Shown one piece after another: positions 32,411-41,388 of a stretch of DNA of 64,000 nt. Within the stretch, counting starts at the first letter, position 1; every line of letters begins with the position of its first letter. The notes under the pieces are model-generated. The model ran no database searches, had not been told where the DNA came from, and saw nothing but the letters and a program-made list of their open reading frames with translations. The DNA lies in the NCBI RefSeq assembly GCF_038397715.1, contig NZ_CP151633.1:1860001-1924000 (forward strand). The letters run 5' to 3'. This stretch comes from Microbacterium sp. LWO14-1.2 (GTDB lineage: Bacteria; Actinomycetota; Actinomycetes; Actinomycetales; Microbacteriaceae). The position numbers and the translations under genes are program-made.

Positions 32411-34315
32411 TCACACCAGGGAGGACGCCGACCGGATCTCCTGCTCTCGCAGCGCGCGCTCGACCGCCTCGACATCGCGCACCGCGCCGCGATCGGCCGA
32501 GGTCGCCATCGTCGCGTAGGAGCGCAGGGCCAGCGACACCGCACGCTGGCGATCGCGCGGGCGGTAGCCGCCGTCCTCCAGCAGCGCCGCGCGACGACGC
32601 TCGAGCTCGGCCTCGTCGACCTGCAGCGTCAGGTCCCGCGTCGGGATGTCGATCGAGATGATGTCGCCGTCTTCGACCAGCGCGATGACACCGCCCGACG
32701 CCGCCTCGGGGGAGACGTGGCCGATCGAGAGCCCCGACGTGCCGCCCGAGAAGCGGCCGTCGGTGATGAGTGCGCACACCTTGCCGAGACCTCGGCCCTT
32801 GAGGAAAGAGGTCGGGTGCAGCATCTCCTGCATGCCCGGTCCGCCCTTCGGGCCCTCGTAGCGGATCACGACGACATCGCCCGGCTGCACCTTCTTGCCG
32901 AGGATCTTCGCGACCGCCTCCTCCTGCGATTCGCAGACGACCGCTGGGCCGGAGAACACGAGGATCGACGGGTCCACACCCGCCGTCTTCACCACCGCGC
33001 CGTCGACGGCGATGTTGCCGCGGAGCACCGCGAGACCGCCGTCGGCCGAGTACGCGTGCTCGGCGTCACGGATGCAGCCGTTCTCGGCATCCGTGTCGAG
33101 CTCCCGCCACCGCTCGGACTGCGAGAACGCGCTCGACGACCGCACGCCGCCGGGTGCCGCGTACCAGAGATCCTGCGCCTCCTCGGAGACCGAGCCGCTG
33201 CGGATGTCCCACTCGTCGAGCCAGGTCGCGAGCGACGGGGAGTGGATCGACGACACGTCGTCGTTCAGTGCGCCCGCGCGACGCAGCTCGCCGAGGATGC
33301 GAGGGATGCCGCCCGCGCGGTGCACGTCCTCCATGTAGTACATGCGGCCGTAGGCGGGGTTCGGGGCGATCTTCGCGAGGCAGGGCACGCGACGCGAGAC
33401 GGCGTCGATCTCGTCGAGGCCGAACGCGACGCCCGCCTCGTGCGCGGCAGCCAGCAGATGCAGGATCGTGTTGGTCGAGCCGCCCATCGCGATGTCGAGC
33501 GCCATGGCGTTCTCGAAGGCGTTGTAGCTCGCGACCGCACGGGGGAGCACCGACGCGTCGTCCTCATCGTAGAAGCGCCGGGTGATCTGCACGGCGACCT
33601 CGCCGGCCTTCTCGTACAGCGCGCGGCGGGCGGTGTGGGTGGCGAGCACCGAGCCGTTGCCGGGCAGAGCGAGTCCCAGCGCCTCGACGAGGCAGTTCAT
33701 CGAGTTCGCGGTGAACATGCCCGAGCACGACCCGCACGTCGGGCACGCGTTCTCCTCGATGCGCTGGATGTCGGCATCCGACACCGTGTCGTTCGCGGCC
33801 TCCGAGATCGCGTCGACGAGGTCGAGGGTCCGCACGCTTCCGTCGACGAGCGTGGCGCGTCCCGACTCCATCGGACCGCCGGACACGAAGACGGTCGGGA
33901 TGTTCAGGCGCAGCGCGGCCATGAGCATGCCCGGGGTGATCTTGTCGCAGTTCGAGATGCACACGAGGGCGTCGGCCTGGTGCGCGTTGACCATGTACTC
34001 GACCGAGTCGGCGATGAGGTCCCGCGAGGGGAGCGAGTACAGCATCCCGCCGTGGCCCATCGCGATGCCGTCGTCGACCGCGATGGTGTTGAACTCACGG
34101 GGGATGCCGCCCGCCGCACTGATCGCGTCGGACACGATGCGACCCACGGGCTGCAGGTGCGTGTGGCCGGGGACGAACTCGGTGAAGCTGTTCGCGACGG
34201 CGACCATCGGCTTGCCGAAGTCGGCGGCGTTCACGCCGGCTGCGCGGAAGAGGGCGCGGGCGCCGGCGGCGTTGCGGCCGTGCGTCACGGTGCGGGAGCG
34301 AAGGGGAGTGGGCAT
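32411..34315 (-). CDS. ilvD: Dihydroxy-acid dehydratase IlvD
   Basis: 634 residues. The N-terminus ('[20 protein letters not shown]') and '[14 protein letters not shown]', '[10 protein letters not shown]', '[19 protein letters not shown]' (cluster Cys), 'AMGGSTNT' and '[20 protein letters not shown]' are the IlvD/Edd signature. It dehydrates 2,3-dihydroxy-isovalerate and -methylvalerate in valine/isoleucine synthesis. Slightly longer than the E. coli enzyme (616). The long form suggests a [4Fe-4S] rather than a [2Fe-2S] type, but this needs alignment. Divergent from an XRE regulator. Confidence 0.95.
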   Translation of the reverse strand: MPTPLRSRTVTHGRNAAGARALFRAAGVNAADFGKPMVAVANSFTEFVPGHTHLQPVGRIVSDAISAAGGIPREFNTIAVDDGIAMGHGGMLYSLPSRDLIADSVEYMVNAHQADALVCISNCDKITPGMLMAALRLNIPTVFVSGGPMESGRATLVDGSVRTLDLVDAISEAANDTVSDADIQRIEENACPTCGSCSGMFTANSMNCLVEALGLALPGNGSVLATHTARRALYEKAGEVAVQITRRFYDEDDASVLPRAVASYNAFENAMALDIAMGGSTNTILHLLAAAHEAGVAFGLDEIDAVSRRVPCLAKIAPNPAYGRMYYMEDVHRAGGIPRILGELRRAGALNDDVSSIHSPSLATWLDEWDIRSGSVSEEAQDLWYAAPGGVRSSSAFSQSERWRELDTDAENGCIRDAEHAYSADGGLAVLRGNIAVDGAVVKTAGVDPSILVFSGPAVVCESQEEAVAKILGKKVQPGDVVVIRYEGPKGGPGMQEMLHPTSFLKGRGLGKVCALITDGRFSGGTSGLSIGHVSPEAASGGVIALVEDGDIISIDIPTRDLTLQVDEAELERRRAALLEDGGYRPRDRQRAVSLALRSYATMATSADRGAVRDVEAVERALREQEIRSASSLV

Positions 34316-34391
34316 CCTCTCACTGTCGTGCGTCTCGGCGATCGCCGGAAGTCGCCGCTGACACTAGTAGTGAGAGCACTAGGTTTGTGAG

Positions 34392-35216
34392 GTGGCCACG
34401 GATGAGCAGCAGCGCAAGGAGCTCGGCGCGTTCCTGCGCGCCCGACGCGAGCAGCTCGATCGCACGGGCTACGGCCTGCCCCCGGCCGGGCGCGGGCGCA
34501 CGATCGGACTGCGCCGCGAGGAGATCTCCTACCTCTCCGGCGTCAGCGTCACCTGGTACACCTGGCTCGAACAGGGCCGCGACATCAACCCGTCGCGTCA
34601 GGTGCTGGATGCCGTCGCCACCACCCTGCACCTCACGGTCGCCGAGCACGACTACGTGCTCACCCTCGCCGGCTTCGCACCGCAGCGGCCGGGGGGAGGC
34701 GAAGCCGTCGAGACCGCGCCACCCCATGTGCAGCGATTCCTCGACGCTCTCGACGAGCACCCCGCCTACGCGCTCGCGCCCGACTGGGGCATCGCCGGGT
34801 GGAACGCCGCCTACGAGAAGCTCTACCCGAACGTCGCCACCACTCCCGCCGAGGAGCGCAACCTGCTGCGGCTCATCTTCACCGACCCCGCCGTGCGGTC
34901 GCTGCTCGACGACTGGGACGACACCAGTCGGCGGTTCCTCGCCGAGTTCCGGGCGGAGGCGGGCCCGCGGCTCGGCGACCCCCGCTACCGGGATCTCATC
35001 GGCAGGCTCGTGCAGGAGAGCGACGACTTCCGCGAACGGTGGGAGAGCCACGGCGTCGGCGGTTTCGAGTCGCGCGAGCGCGTGTTCCAGCATCCGACGC
35101 TCGGCCGCCTCGTGTTCGAGCACCACCAGCTGCGACCGTCGGACCAGACCGACGTGCAACTGGTCGTCTACACCGCGGATGCCGAGACGCGCCGCCGCTT
35201 CGCCGGCGACGCGTAG
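34392..35216 (+). CDS. XRE-family regulator with MmyB-like ligand-binding domain
   Basis: 274 residues from GTG 34392. Residues 8-75 hold the HTH of the MmyB/XRE type ('LGAFLRARREQLDR', 'GLRREEISYLSGVSVTWYTW', 'LEQGRDINPS'). Residues ~105-270 match the MmyB-like PAS-type ligand domain ('WGIAGWNAAYEKLYP', 'DPRYRDLIGRL', 'HPTLGRLVFEHHQL', 'VVYTADAET'). It may bind a fatty acid or similar ligand. Leader between it and ilvD is only 76 nt and carries the inverted pair CTCTCACT/AGTGAGAG. Confidence 0.9.
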   Translation: MATDEQQRKELGAFLRARREQLDRTGYGLPPAGRGRTIGLRREEISYLSGVSVTWYTWLEQGRDINPSRQVLDAVATTLHLTVAEHDYVLTLAGFAPQRPGGGEAVETAPPHVQRFLDALDEHPAYALAPDWGIAGWNAAYEKLYPNVATTPAEERNLLRLIFTDPAVRSLLDDWDDTSRRFLAEFRAEAGPRLGDPRYRDLIGRLVQESDDFRERWESHGVGGFESRERVFQHPTLGRLVFEHHQLRPSDQTDVQLVVYTADAETRRRFAGDA

Positions 35217-35217
35217 G

Positions 35218-36204
35218 TCACATCTCACGGGTCGTCTCACGGGTCGTCTCACGGAGTTCGAGCACGCCCTCGACCTCGACGCGGGTGTCCGGCTGGATCT
35301 CATCGACCGCGATCAGACCCATCGCCGCACGGACGGCCTCGGTGAACGGCAGCCTGATCGTCGACATGCGTGGATGGGTCTGGATCGGGAGGGCGTCGTC
35401 GCAGCCGATGAGCGCGACCTCGCCCGGTACCCGGACGTTCTCGACCAGCAGACCGTCGAGAACGCCGTGCGCCACGACGTCGTCGAAGGCGATGACCGCA
35501 TCGGCACCGGAGTCGAGCACCTCCTTCGCGAGGGCACGCGCCTCGGCGTAGGTACCCGACTCGTCCCGCAGGTACGTCGCGTCGAGGCCCAGGCGGGCCA
35601 CGGCGTCGCCGACCGTCCGCCGCCGCTCGCCCTCTGACCACGACCGGACAGGACCGCCCACGTAGCAGAGGCGGCGAGCGCCGCTGGCGACCAGATGATC
35701 GATACCCTGGCGCAGAGCGGTGCTCGAGCTCAGCAGCACACGCGCGAGACCGGGGGTGTCGTTGTTGATGAACACCACCCGTGTGCGCTGCGCGATGAGC
35801 TGCAGTTCGTCACCGGGGAGGCGCGACGACGCGACGATCACGCCCTCGGTCTGCGGCGCCATCGTCGCGATCTGCCGGCGCTCCTTCTCGGGGTCGTACC
35901 CGGTCTCGGCGACGAACATCGACAGTCCCCGCTGCTCGGCCGAGCGCTGCGCTGCCCGCACCAGCTTGGGGAAGAACGGGTTGGTGATGTCGGGGACGAT
36001 CAGACCGATGGCCCCCGTGCGTCCCGTGATCAGCGCCTGCGCGTGACGGTTCGGCACGTACCCCAGCCGCTCAGCCGCCGCGTGCACGGCGACGACCGTC
36101 TCGGCGCGCAGCAGCTCGGGGTGGTTGAACGCCCGCGACACGGTCGACGGCGAGACGCCGAGGGCGCGCGCCACGTCGACGACGGATGCCCGGGCGACGG
36201 TCAC
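35218..36204 (-). CDS. LacI-family regulator closing the sugar operon
   Basis: 328 residues. HTH 'VVDVARALGVSPSTVSRAF' followed by the hinge 'NHPELLRAETVVAVHAAAER', then the ligand-binding domain ('IGLIVPDITNPFFPKLV', 'VFINNDTPG', 'GARRLCYVGG', 'VALIGCDDAL'). Its ATG overlaps the stop of the preceding gene, so it is the seventh gene of the operon starting at 42934. It most likely controls the palindrome at 43004-43029. The C-terminus ends with ETTRETTREM, from a 12-bp DNA repeat (35222-35256), which lengthens the protein end. Confidence 0.9.
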   Translation of the reverse strand: MTVARASVVDVARALGVSPSTVSRAFNHPELLRAETVVAVHAAAERLGYVPNRHAQALITGRTGAIGLIVPDITNPFFPKLVRAAQRSAEQRGLSMFVAETGYDPEKERRQIATMAPQTEGVIVASSRLPGDELQLIAQRTRVVFINNDTPGLARVLLSSSTALRQGIDHLVASGARRLCYVGGPVRSWSEGERRRTVGDAVARLGLDATYLRDESGTYAEARALAKEVLDSGADAVIAFDDVVAHGVLDGLLVENVRVPGEVALIGCDDALPIQTHPRMSTIRLPFTEAVRAAMGLIAVDEIQPDTRVEVEGVLELRETTRETTREM

Positions 36205-37457
36205 CGGGTCGGCCCGTCGAGCAGTGCGGCCGCGACGTCGACGACGGCCTCCAGCGAGCCGCGCGCGAAGGGGCCGGGCATCGCGTAGTAGCGGTGGGCG
36301 TCGACGACCTCGTAACCGCCGAGCGCGTAGGCGGATTCGTCGGGGAGATACCCGGGGACACCGTCGCAGTAGCCGAGCACGATCGTCGGCCCGTCATGGC
36401 CGGCGCGCAGTCGGTCGGCTGCCGACAGGAACGGCTCCCCGGGGAGGGCGATGATGCGCAGCGCACCGCACGAGATCACGGAGACCCGGCCGACCCAGGA
36501 GGACGCGGGCGATGACGGGCGTTCCCGTGCCCAGCGCAGCCATCGGACGAGGAGCGCCGACCGCCCGGTGCCGTCGGCGATCTCGCGCTGCCATCCCTCG
36601 ACCTGCAGGGCGACCGTGTCGTCGCTCTCCGCCGCGATGTCGAGCGTCACCCCCGCGGAAGCGAAGCCGATGGGGCCGGCGTCGATCGGGGCCGGATCGA
36701 CGGAGCTCAGCGCAGCGGCGAGGACGCCGCCCACCCGGTCGGCCTCGGCGAAGGTGCGTCCGGCGCCGCCTCCGACGAACGACGACTCCGCACGGTGACC
36801 CGTGTTCACGTCGCCCGCCGCACCGGTGGCGAACACGCAGACGCTGCCCGGATGCTGGGCTTCGATCCGTTCACGCAGCGGTGCGACGAAGTCGCCGCTG
36901 ATCAGCGTGTTGTCTCCGTCCAGCACGACCGGATGGCAGGGGTACGACACCAGGGTCGCCACCCGCCTGCCCTCTCGGTCGAAGCCGACGGCCTGCACGG
37001 GCGGATCGATCTCCCGCTCGAGGTGCCGTCGGTTGCGGGCGACTCCCGCGCCATGGGCTTCGGCATAGACGAGGCTGCAGGGCACCCGGTCCGCCGCGGC
37101 GCTCCGCACCGTGTCAAGGATGCTCCTCTCGACCTCGACGCGCAGCCCGGGCGCCTCGACTCCGAGGCGCTCATGCGAGATGCACGGCCCCGCGTGCGTG
37201 TGCGTGGCGTGCAGCACGATCTCGGTCACGATCCCGTCGGCCAGCAGTTCCTCACGCACCGACGCGCACGTGCGCTCGTGCAGCGCGCAGCAGTCCACGG
37301 TGACGAGCGCCACGGTGTCGATCACGAGGGCCCGCACCGTCAGCGGATCGTGCACCCCCGTGGACCCCGACGAGCGCGCCGCGAAGCCCGACATCGGCGT
37401 GCCGTCGGGCACGTCGACCGCCGCGACCGCACACCCGACCGGTACCGCACTGCTCAC
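36201..37457 (-). CDS. Neutral/alkaline ceramidase-like hydrolase (N-terminal domain family)
   Basis: 418 residues, no signal peptide. 'VPDGTPMSGFAAR', 'LVTVDCCALHERTCASVR', 'LHATHTHAGP', 'VSYPCHPVVLDGDNTLISGD', 'VFATGAAGDVN' and 'IALPGEPF' follow the neutral ceramidase N-terminal domain, including Zn-site His motifs ('HTHAGP', 'CHP'). Known members cleave the N-acyl amide of ceramide; many bacterial relatives lie in sugar operons and have unknown substrates. Context (NagA, NagB-like, AGE) suggests an amide on an amino sugar or a related compound. Overlaps both neighbours by 4 nt. Confidence 0.7.
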   Translation of the reverse strand: MSSAVPVGCAVAAVDVPDGTPMSGFAARSSGSTGVHDPLTVRALVIDTVALVTVDCCALHERTCASVREELLADGIVTEIVLHATHTHAGPCISHERLGVEAPGLRVEVERSILDTVRSAAADRVPCSLVYAEAHGAGVARNRRHLEREIDPPVQAVGFDREGRRVATLVSYPCHPVVLDGDNTLISGDFVAPLRERIEAQHPGSVCVFATGAAGDVNTGHRAESSFVGGGAGRTFAEADRVGGVLAAALSSVDPAPIDAGPIGFASAGVTLDIAAESDDTVALQVEGWQREIADGTGRSALLVRWLRWARERPSSPASSWVGRVSVISCGALRIIALPGEPFLSAADRLRAGHDGPTIVLGYCDGVPGYLPDESAYALGGYEVVDAHRYYAMPGPFARGSLEAVVDVAAALLDGPTR

Positions 37458-38602
37458 GCGACCGTCCTTCCTCCCGCGATCGTCTCGACGACCCTTCCCT
37501 CATCATCGAGGATGACGATGTCCGCCGGCGATCCCGCCGCCAGACGCCCCGCATCGAACACGCCACCGGTGAGGTCGCCGACGATGCGCCCCGGCAGCTC
37601 CGTCGCCATCCGCACCGCAGTCGCGAGGCCCAGGGGAGTGGCTGTCACCCAGCGGACGCAGTCCGCGAGGCTCATCGCCGATCCGGCCAGGTAGCCGGTG
37701 TCGGGATACGACAGTCGTCCATCCGCGGTGAGCAGCACCTCGCCGCCGACGGTCGTGCGGTGGCGTCCGGGTGCGGCCCCGGCGAGCTCCACGGCATCCG
37801 ACACGAGGAACGCCCGCTCAGGGCCGAGCGCGCGCGTCATCGCGACGAAGGTCTCGGCGGGGAGGTGGTGCCCGTCGCCGATGAGGCCGCACCGCAGTCT
37901 CTCGTCGGCGAGTTGGGTCCAGATCGGATTGGGATGCCGAGGAAGCTCCGCCGAGATGCCGTTGCCGAGGTGGGTCGACAGCGTCGCGCCCGCCTCGACC
38001 GCCCGGGTGATGCGCGCGGGGTCGGCGTGCGTGTGCCCGATCGCCACCGCCACCCCGTGGGCGACGATCCGGGCGATCTGGACGGGGGCGTCGTCGTCGT
38101 GCGGCGAGAGGGTGACGTAGCCCACCTCGCCGTGTGCGGTCCAGCGGTGCACCTCGTCGGCGTCGATCGGACGGATCGCAGCGGGGTCGTGCACACCGCG
38201 CGGCCCGTCGATCGACGAGAGGAACGGTCCTTCGACGTGCACGAAAGGCACAGCGGCCGCGACGGCGGGGTCGTCCTTCCTCGCCGCGGTCACGGCGTCG
38301 AGGCGCGCGGTGATCTGCTCCTCGGTGCCGGTGATCACCGTGGGCACCCAGGTCGTCACGCCGCGGCCGGCGAGCGCCGCCGTGATCGCCGAGATCGCGG
38401 AGGGCTCGAGGACCTCGGCATTGACGTCGTGGCCGCCGAAGCCGTTGACCTGCAGATCCACGAACCCCGGTGCGATCCACGGCCCCGTCGCAGGACCGCC
38501 GCGCTCGACCGCCGTCACCCGCGCGCCCTCGACCACCACCCGCACACCGGCACCGGTCGCGACGTCCCGTCCGCTGATCGTGCGCGTCGTCGTCACAGCC
38601 AC
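37454..38602 (-). CDS. nagA: N-acetylglucosamine-6-phosphate deacetylase NagA-like
   Basis: 382 residues of the amidohydrolase superfamily: 'APGFVDLQVNGFGGHDVN', 'HVEGPFLS', 'AIGHTHADPARI', 'LSTHLGNGIS', 'IGDGHHLPAETF' and 'LVSDAVELAG' (catalytic Asp). It would deacetylate GlcNAc-6-P, or a related phosphorylated N-acetyl sugar. The usual THLFNAM motif reads THLGNGI, so it belongs to a divergent branch and the sugar may differ. Overlaps the ceramidase-like gene by ATGA and the SIS gene by 10 nt. Confidence 0.88.
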   Translation of the reverse strand: MAVTTTRTISGRDVATGAGVRVVVEGARVTAVERGGPATGPWIAPGFVDLQVNGFGGHDVNAEVLEPSAISAITAALAGRGVTTWVPTVITGTEEQITARLDAVTAARKDDPAVAAAVPFVHVEGPFLSSIDGPRGVHDPAAIRPIDADEVHRWTAHGEVGYVTLSPHDDDAPVQIARIVAHGVAVAIGHTHADPARITRAVEAGATLSTHLGNGISAELPRHPNPIWTQLADERLRCGLIGDGHHLPAETFVAMTRALGPERAFLVSDAVELAGAAPGRHRTTVGGEVLLTADGRLSYPDTGYLAGSAMSLADCVRWVTATPLGLATAVRMATELPGRIVGDLTGGVFDAGRLAAGSPADIVILDDEGRVVETIAGGRTVA

Positions 38603-39348
38603 GACACCCGGCCCTGGAACCTGTCGATGAAGCGGGCGTTCGCCTCATCGCCCCCCGGCGCATTGCCCGACCGCCACATGGGCACCTCGTCGCCGGTCGC
38701 CCCGAGCAGGGCGAGCGTCTCGAGCATGAGCCAGTTCATCGTGAAGGCGTTGGCGAACGTCGAGGTCGCCCCCGACTTCTCGACGGCGCCCGGCACCTGG
38801 ACGACAGCGTCGCCGATCGGGACCTTCGTGTCGATGTGCACGTCGACCACGTCGTGCAGGTTCGCGTGCGACGGATGCCGGGCGGGATGCTGCTCCGCCG
38901 TCTGCTCGGCGTGCGCGCGCGACGAGACGCCGATCACGTTCGCTCCGCGCTCGCGGGCCGTCAGCGCGGCGTCGATGAGCGCCGCGTTGATGCCGTACGC
39001 GTTCACGAGGACGAGCACGTCGCCGTCGCCGATGCCCGCGCGCTCGATCACGATCCGTCCATAGCCGGGCAGCCGCTCGACCGCCATCGACCGCAGCGCG
39101 CCCGATGAGAGGAGCGTCCCCTCGTCGAGGATCGCGGAGACGTGCATCAGCCCGCCTGCCCGGAAGAACACCTCCTGGCTGGCGAGGTTCGAGTGTCCGC
39201 CGGGACCGTAGACGTGCACGAGGCGGTCCCGGGCGATCTGCGCTGCGAGCACGTCGGCTGCGGCGGCGACACTCTCCCTCTCCTCGGCGCGGATGCGCGC
39301 CATCAGGCCGGTCACGGCGTCGAAGTACTCGTCGGCCAGCTCACTCAT
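38593..39348 (-). CDS. SIS-domain phosphosugar-binding protein
   Basis: 251 residues. SIS domain with 'VHVYGPGGHSNLASQEVFFR', 'DGDVLVLVNAYGINAALIDA', 'ANVIGVSSRAHAEQ' and 'NAFTMNWLMLETLALL'. It resembles the YckI/UPF0309-type group of SIS proteins found with amino-sugar genes. Probable isomerase or binding protein for a phosphorylated amino sugar. Fourth gene of the overlapping operon. Exact reaction unknown. Confidence 0.82.
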   Translation of the reverse strand: MSELADEYFDAVTGLMARIRAEERESVAAAADVLAAQIARDRLVHVYGPGGHSNLASQEVFFRAGGLMHVSAILDEGTLLSSGALRSMAVERLPGYGRIVIERAGIGDGDVLVLVNAYGINAALIDAALTARERGANVIGVSSRAHAEQTAEQHPARHPSHANLHDVVDVHIDTKVPIGDAVVQVPGAVEKSGATSTFANAFTMNWLMLETLALLGATGDEVPMWRSGNAPGGDEANARFIDRFQGRVSWL

Positions 39349-40111
39349 GCGGGTCGTCCTCCGGGGCGGAATCAGCGTCGACGAAGAGGTGCACGTCGGG
39401 GTGGGTGTGCAGCGCCGTCCCGGGGAACATCGGGTCGGGGTCGCGGCGCAGCGTCTCGGTCACTGCGCGCTGCTTCTGGGCACCGGGCACGCTGCACACG
39501 ATATGCCGCGCGGCGAGCAATCGTGGGATCGTGACGGTGATCGCCTGTGCCGGGACGGCGTCGAGGTCCGGGAAATGCCCTTCGTCGACCTGCTGCTGCC
39601 GCGAGGTGTCGTCGAGGCTGACCGGACGTGCGGCGAGCGGATCGGCGAAGTCGGCCGGCGGATCGTTGAACGCCAGGTGGCCGTTCACGCCCAGCCCGCA
39701 CAGCGTGACGTCGAAGAGCTCATCGCCCATGACGGCGGCGTAGGCCGCTGCGCTCTCCGCAGCGACGAGAGACGTGTCGATGCGATGGAACACGGGTGCC
39801 GCGGCGAGACGGGAGAGGAAGTGCGCATCGAGCCAGTTGCCGAATCCCTGAGGAGCATCCGACGGCAGACCGATGTAGTCGTCCATGTGGAAGAACACGA
39901 CTCGCGAGAAGTCGAGATCGGCGGACGCCAGCCGCTCGAGCGTGGCTGCCTGCGACGGAGCGGCGGCGAGCATCACTCGCGCCGATCCTCGCGCGGCGAT
40001 CGCCTCGGCGATGAGCTCCGCGGCCTGCGTGCCGGCGGCCTCGCCGAGAGCGCGGGGGTCGTCGTGACGATGCACGGCGATGGGGTGGAGGGTGGTGGAC
40101 GGGGACGTCAT
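39341..40111 (-). CDS. Glucosamine-6-phosphate deaminase-like protein (NagB family)
   Basis: 256 residues from ATG 40111, which lies 10 nt after AGGAG; ATG 40120 overlaps the upstream stop but sits 1 nt from the ribosome site. Motifs: 'VFFHMDDYIGL' (catalytic Asp of DDY/E), 'LCGLGVNGHLAFNDPP' and 'CSVPGAQKQRAV', 'FPGTALHTHPDVHLFVD'. It turns an amino-sugar phosphate into a ketose phosphate plus ammonia. In the GHIAFNEP motif the Glu is Asp here and the Asp two before His is Asn, so substrate or rate may differ from E. coli NagB. Overlaps the SIS gene by 8 nt. Confidence 0.85.
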   Translation of the reverse strand: MTSPSTTLHPIAVHRHDDPRALGEAAGTQAAELIAEAIAARGSARVMLAAAPSQAATLERLASADLDFSRVVFFHMDDYIGLPSDAPQGFGNWLDAHFLSRLAAAPVFHRIDTSLVAAESAAAYAAVMGDELFDVTLCGLGVNGHLAFNDPPADFADPLAARPVSLDDTSRQQQVDEGHFPDLDAVPAQAITVTIPRLLAARHIVCSVPGAQKQRAVTETLRRDPDPMFPGTALHTHPDVHLFVDADSAPEDDPHE

Positions 40112-40116
40112 CTCGG

Positions 40117-41388
40117 TCATTCTCCTGTGTCGTTCTTCGAGGCGAGGCGGTGGAGCAGCAGCAGGCTGCGTGCGATGTGGAAGGGGTCCTTGACCGGCAG
40201 CGCGACGACCTCGCCGAGGGGTTCTCCCGCGCGATCCCTGATCTGCAGCCATTCGGCTCCCGCGGGATCGGGGAAGATCCGGAACGTGTAGTCGTCGAGC
40301 CGCGCCGCCGCCAGCGCCAGCATCGGGTCATCGGTGCGGTCGGCGATCAGAGCCGTGGCGTAGAGCGATTCGACGTGCACCCACCACAGCTTCGTGTCCC
40401 ACGTGCGCGTGACGAGATCCTCGTATCGTTCGGGACGGTCGGATCGGATGCCGGTGGGCGGCCCGCCTCCACCGTCGACGTACCGCAGCATCCCGCCGTG
40501 CTCGGTGTCCTCGCCGATCTCGACAGCGCGGCGTGCGAGGGCCGCGAGCTGCTCGGCGCCCGGCGCGTGCGCGGCGTCGAGGTCTCCGCGCGCCAGGCCC
40601 TGGTCGCGGGCATGCAGCAGCATCCAGGTGAGTTCGAGCAGGTGCCCCGGCGTGCGGTGGCGGGCGAGCAGCGTGTGCGCGTCGCGCGGATCCGCCGGGC
40701 GGAACTCCCACCACTCGCCGGCCCCGAGGAAGTCCGTCGTCAGCACTGACAGCGCGTGGTCGCGGACGGCCAGCGCCGTCTCGCTCCGCGGCGCCGCGCG
40801 CAGCAGTTCGGACGCGGTGTGCACGAGGGTCATCGGTCCGGCGAGATCGGAGTACCCGTGCGGCACGGGATAAGGCTCGCTCGCAGCCGTGCCGTTCGCG
40901 ATGGATCGGCGCGCGGTCTCCAGCAGCTGCTCGGCGTGCGACAGCCACGCCTCCCTGCGGTCGTCGCCGTCGTCGAGCATCCGCAGAGCTCCCGCGAGGC
41001 CGAGTGCGGCGAACAGGTCGGCGAAGACGCTCGTGGCGCGTTCGCCCGCCGCACCGCTGGGCAGCGGAACCCCCTCGGCGGTGAGACGGAACGCCGTCGT
41101 GCCGTCACCCAGCAGCGCGTGCCGGCTGAGGAGATCGGCGGTCTCGATCGACCGGCGGCGCCACAGCTCCGCGTCGACGGGGATGCGGCCGGCGACCGCC
41201 TCGTCGGCGAGTTCGGCCGCGAGCCACGCCCAGCGCCCCTGCGACCACGTGTAGAGCTCGTCGCTGACGCGCTCACCGTCGTTGGAGTAGCACGTGAACA
41301 CCCCGCCGCCCGGGCGGACCGCCCGCTCCCACCAGGGGAGCACCGTCGTGACGAGGTGCTCCCCCCAGCGAGTGTCGGTCTCACGCAT
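40117..41388 (-). CDS. AGE-family (N-acylglucosamine 2-epimerase) isomerase/epimerase
   Basis: 423 residues. Alpha/alpha barrel pattern of the AGE family with 'GGVFTCYSNDGE', 'TWSQGRWAWLAAEL', 'PYPVPHGYSDLAGPMTLVH', 'HRTPGHLLELTWMLLHA', 'TKLWWVHVESLYATAL' and 'EWLQIRDRAGEP'. Members epimerise N-acyl-glucosamine/mannosamine or isomerise mannose, cellobiose and similar sugars. ATG 41388 overlaps the symporter stop by 8 nt. Given the nag genes, an N-acyl amino sugar substrate is likely, but not shown. Confidence 0.85.
   Translation of the reverse strand: MRETDTRWGEHLVTTVLPWWERAVRPGGGVFTCYSNDGERVSDELYTWSQGRWAWLAAELADEAVAGRIPVDAELWRRRSIETADLLSRHALLGDGTTAFRLTAEGVPLPSGAAGERATSVFADLFAALGLAGALRMLDDGDDRREAWLSHAEQLLETARRSIANGTAASEPYPVPHGYSDLAGPMTLVHTASELLRAAPRSETALAVRDHALSVLTTDFLGAGEWWEFRPADPRDAHTLLARHRTPGHLLELTWMLLHARDQGLARGDLDAAHAPGAEQLAALARRAVEIGEDTEHGGMLRYVDGGGGPPTGIRSDRPERYEDLVTRTWDTKLWWVHVESLYATALIADRTDDPMLALAAARLDDYTFRIFPDPAGAEWLQIRDRAGEPLGEVVALPVKDPFHIARSLLLLHRLASKNDTGE

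Noticed and set aside
34318..34377. Operator CTCTCACT/AGTGAGAG between ilvD and the XRE gene
   Set aside because: The arms are only 8 bp and 44 nt apart; chance is likely, so it is only mentioned with the regulator.
32384..34390. A 668-residue plus-strand frame over ilvD and a 566-residue one over the symporter (41294-42994)
   Set aside because: Both are antisense to clearly recognised proteins with intact motifs and have shadow-type composition.
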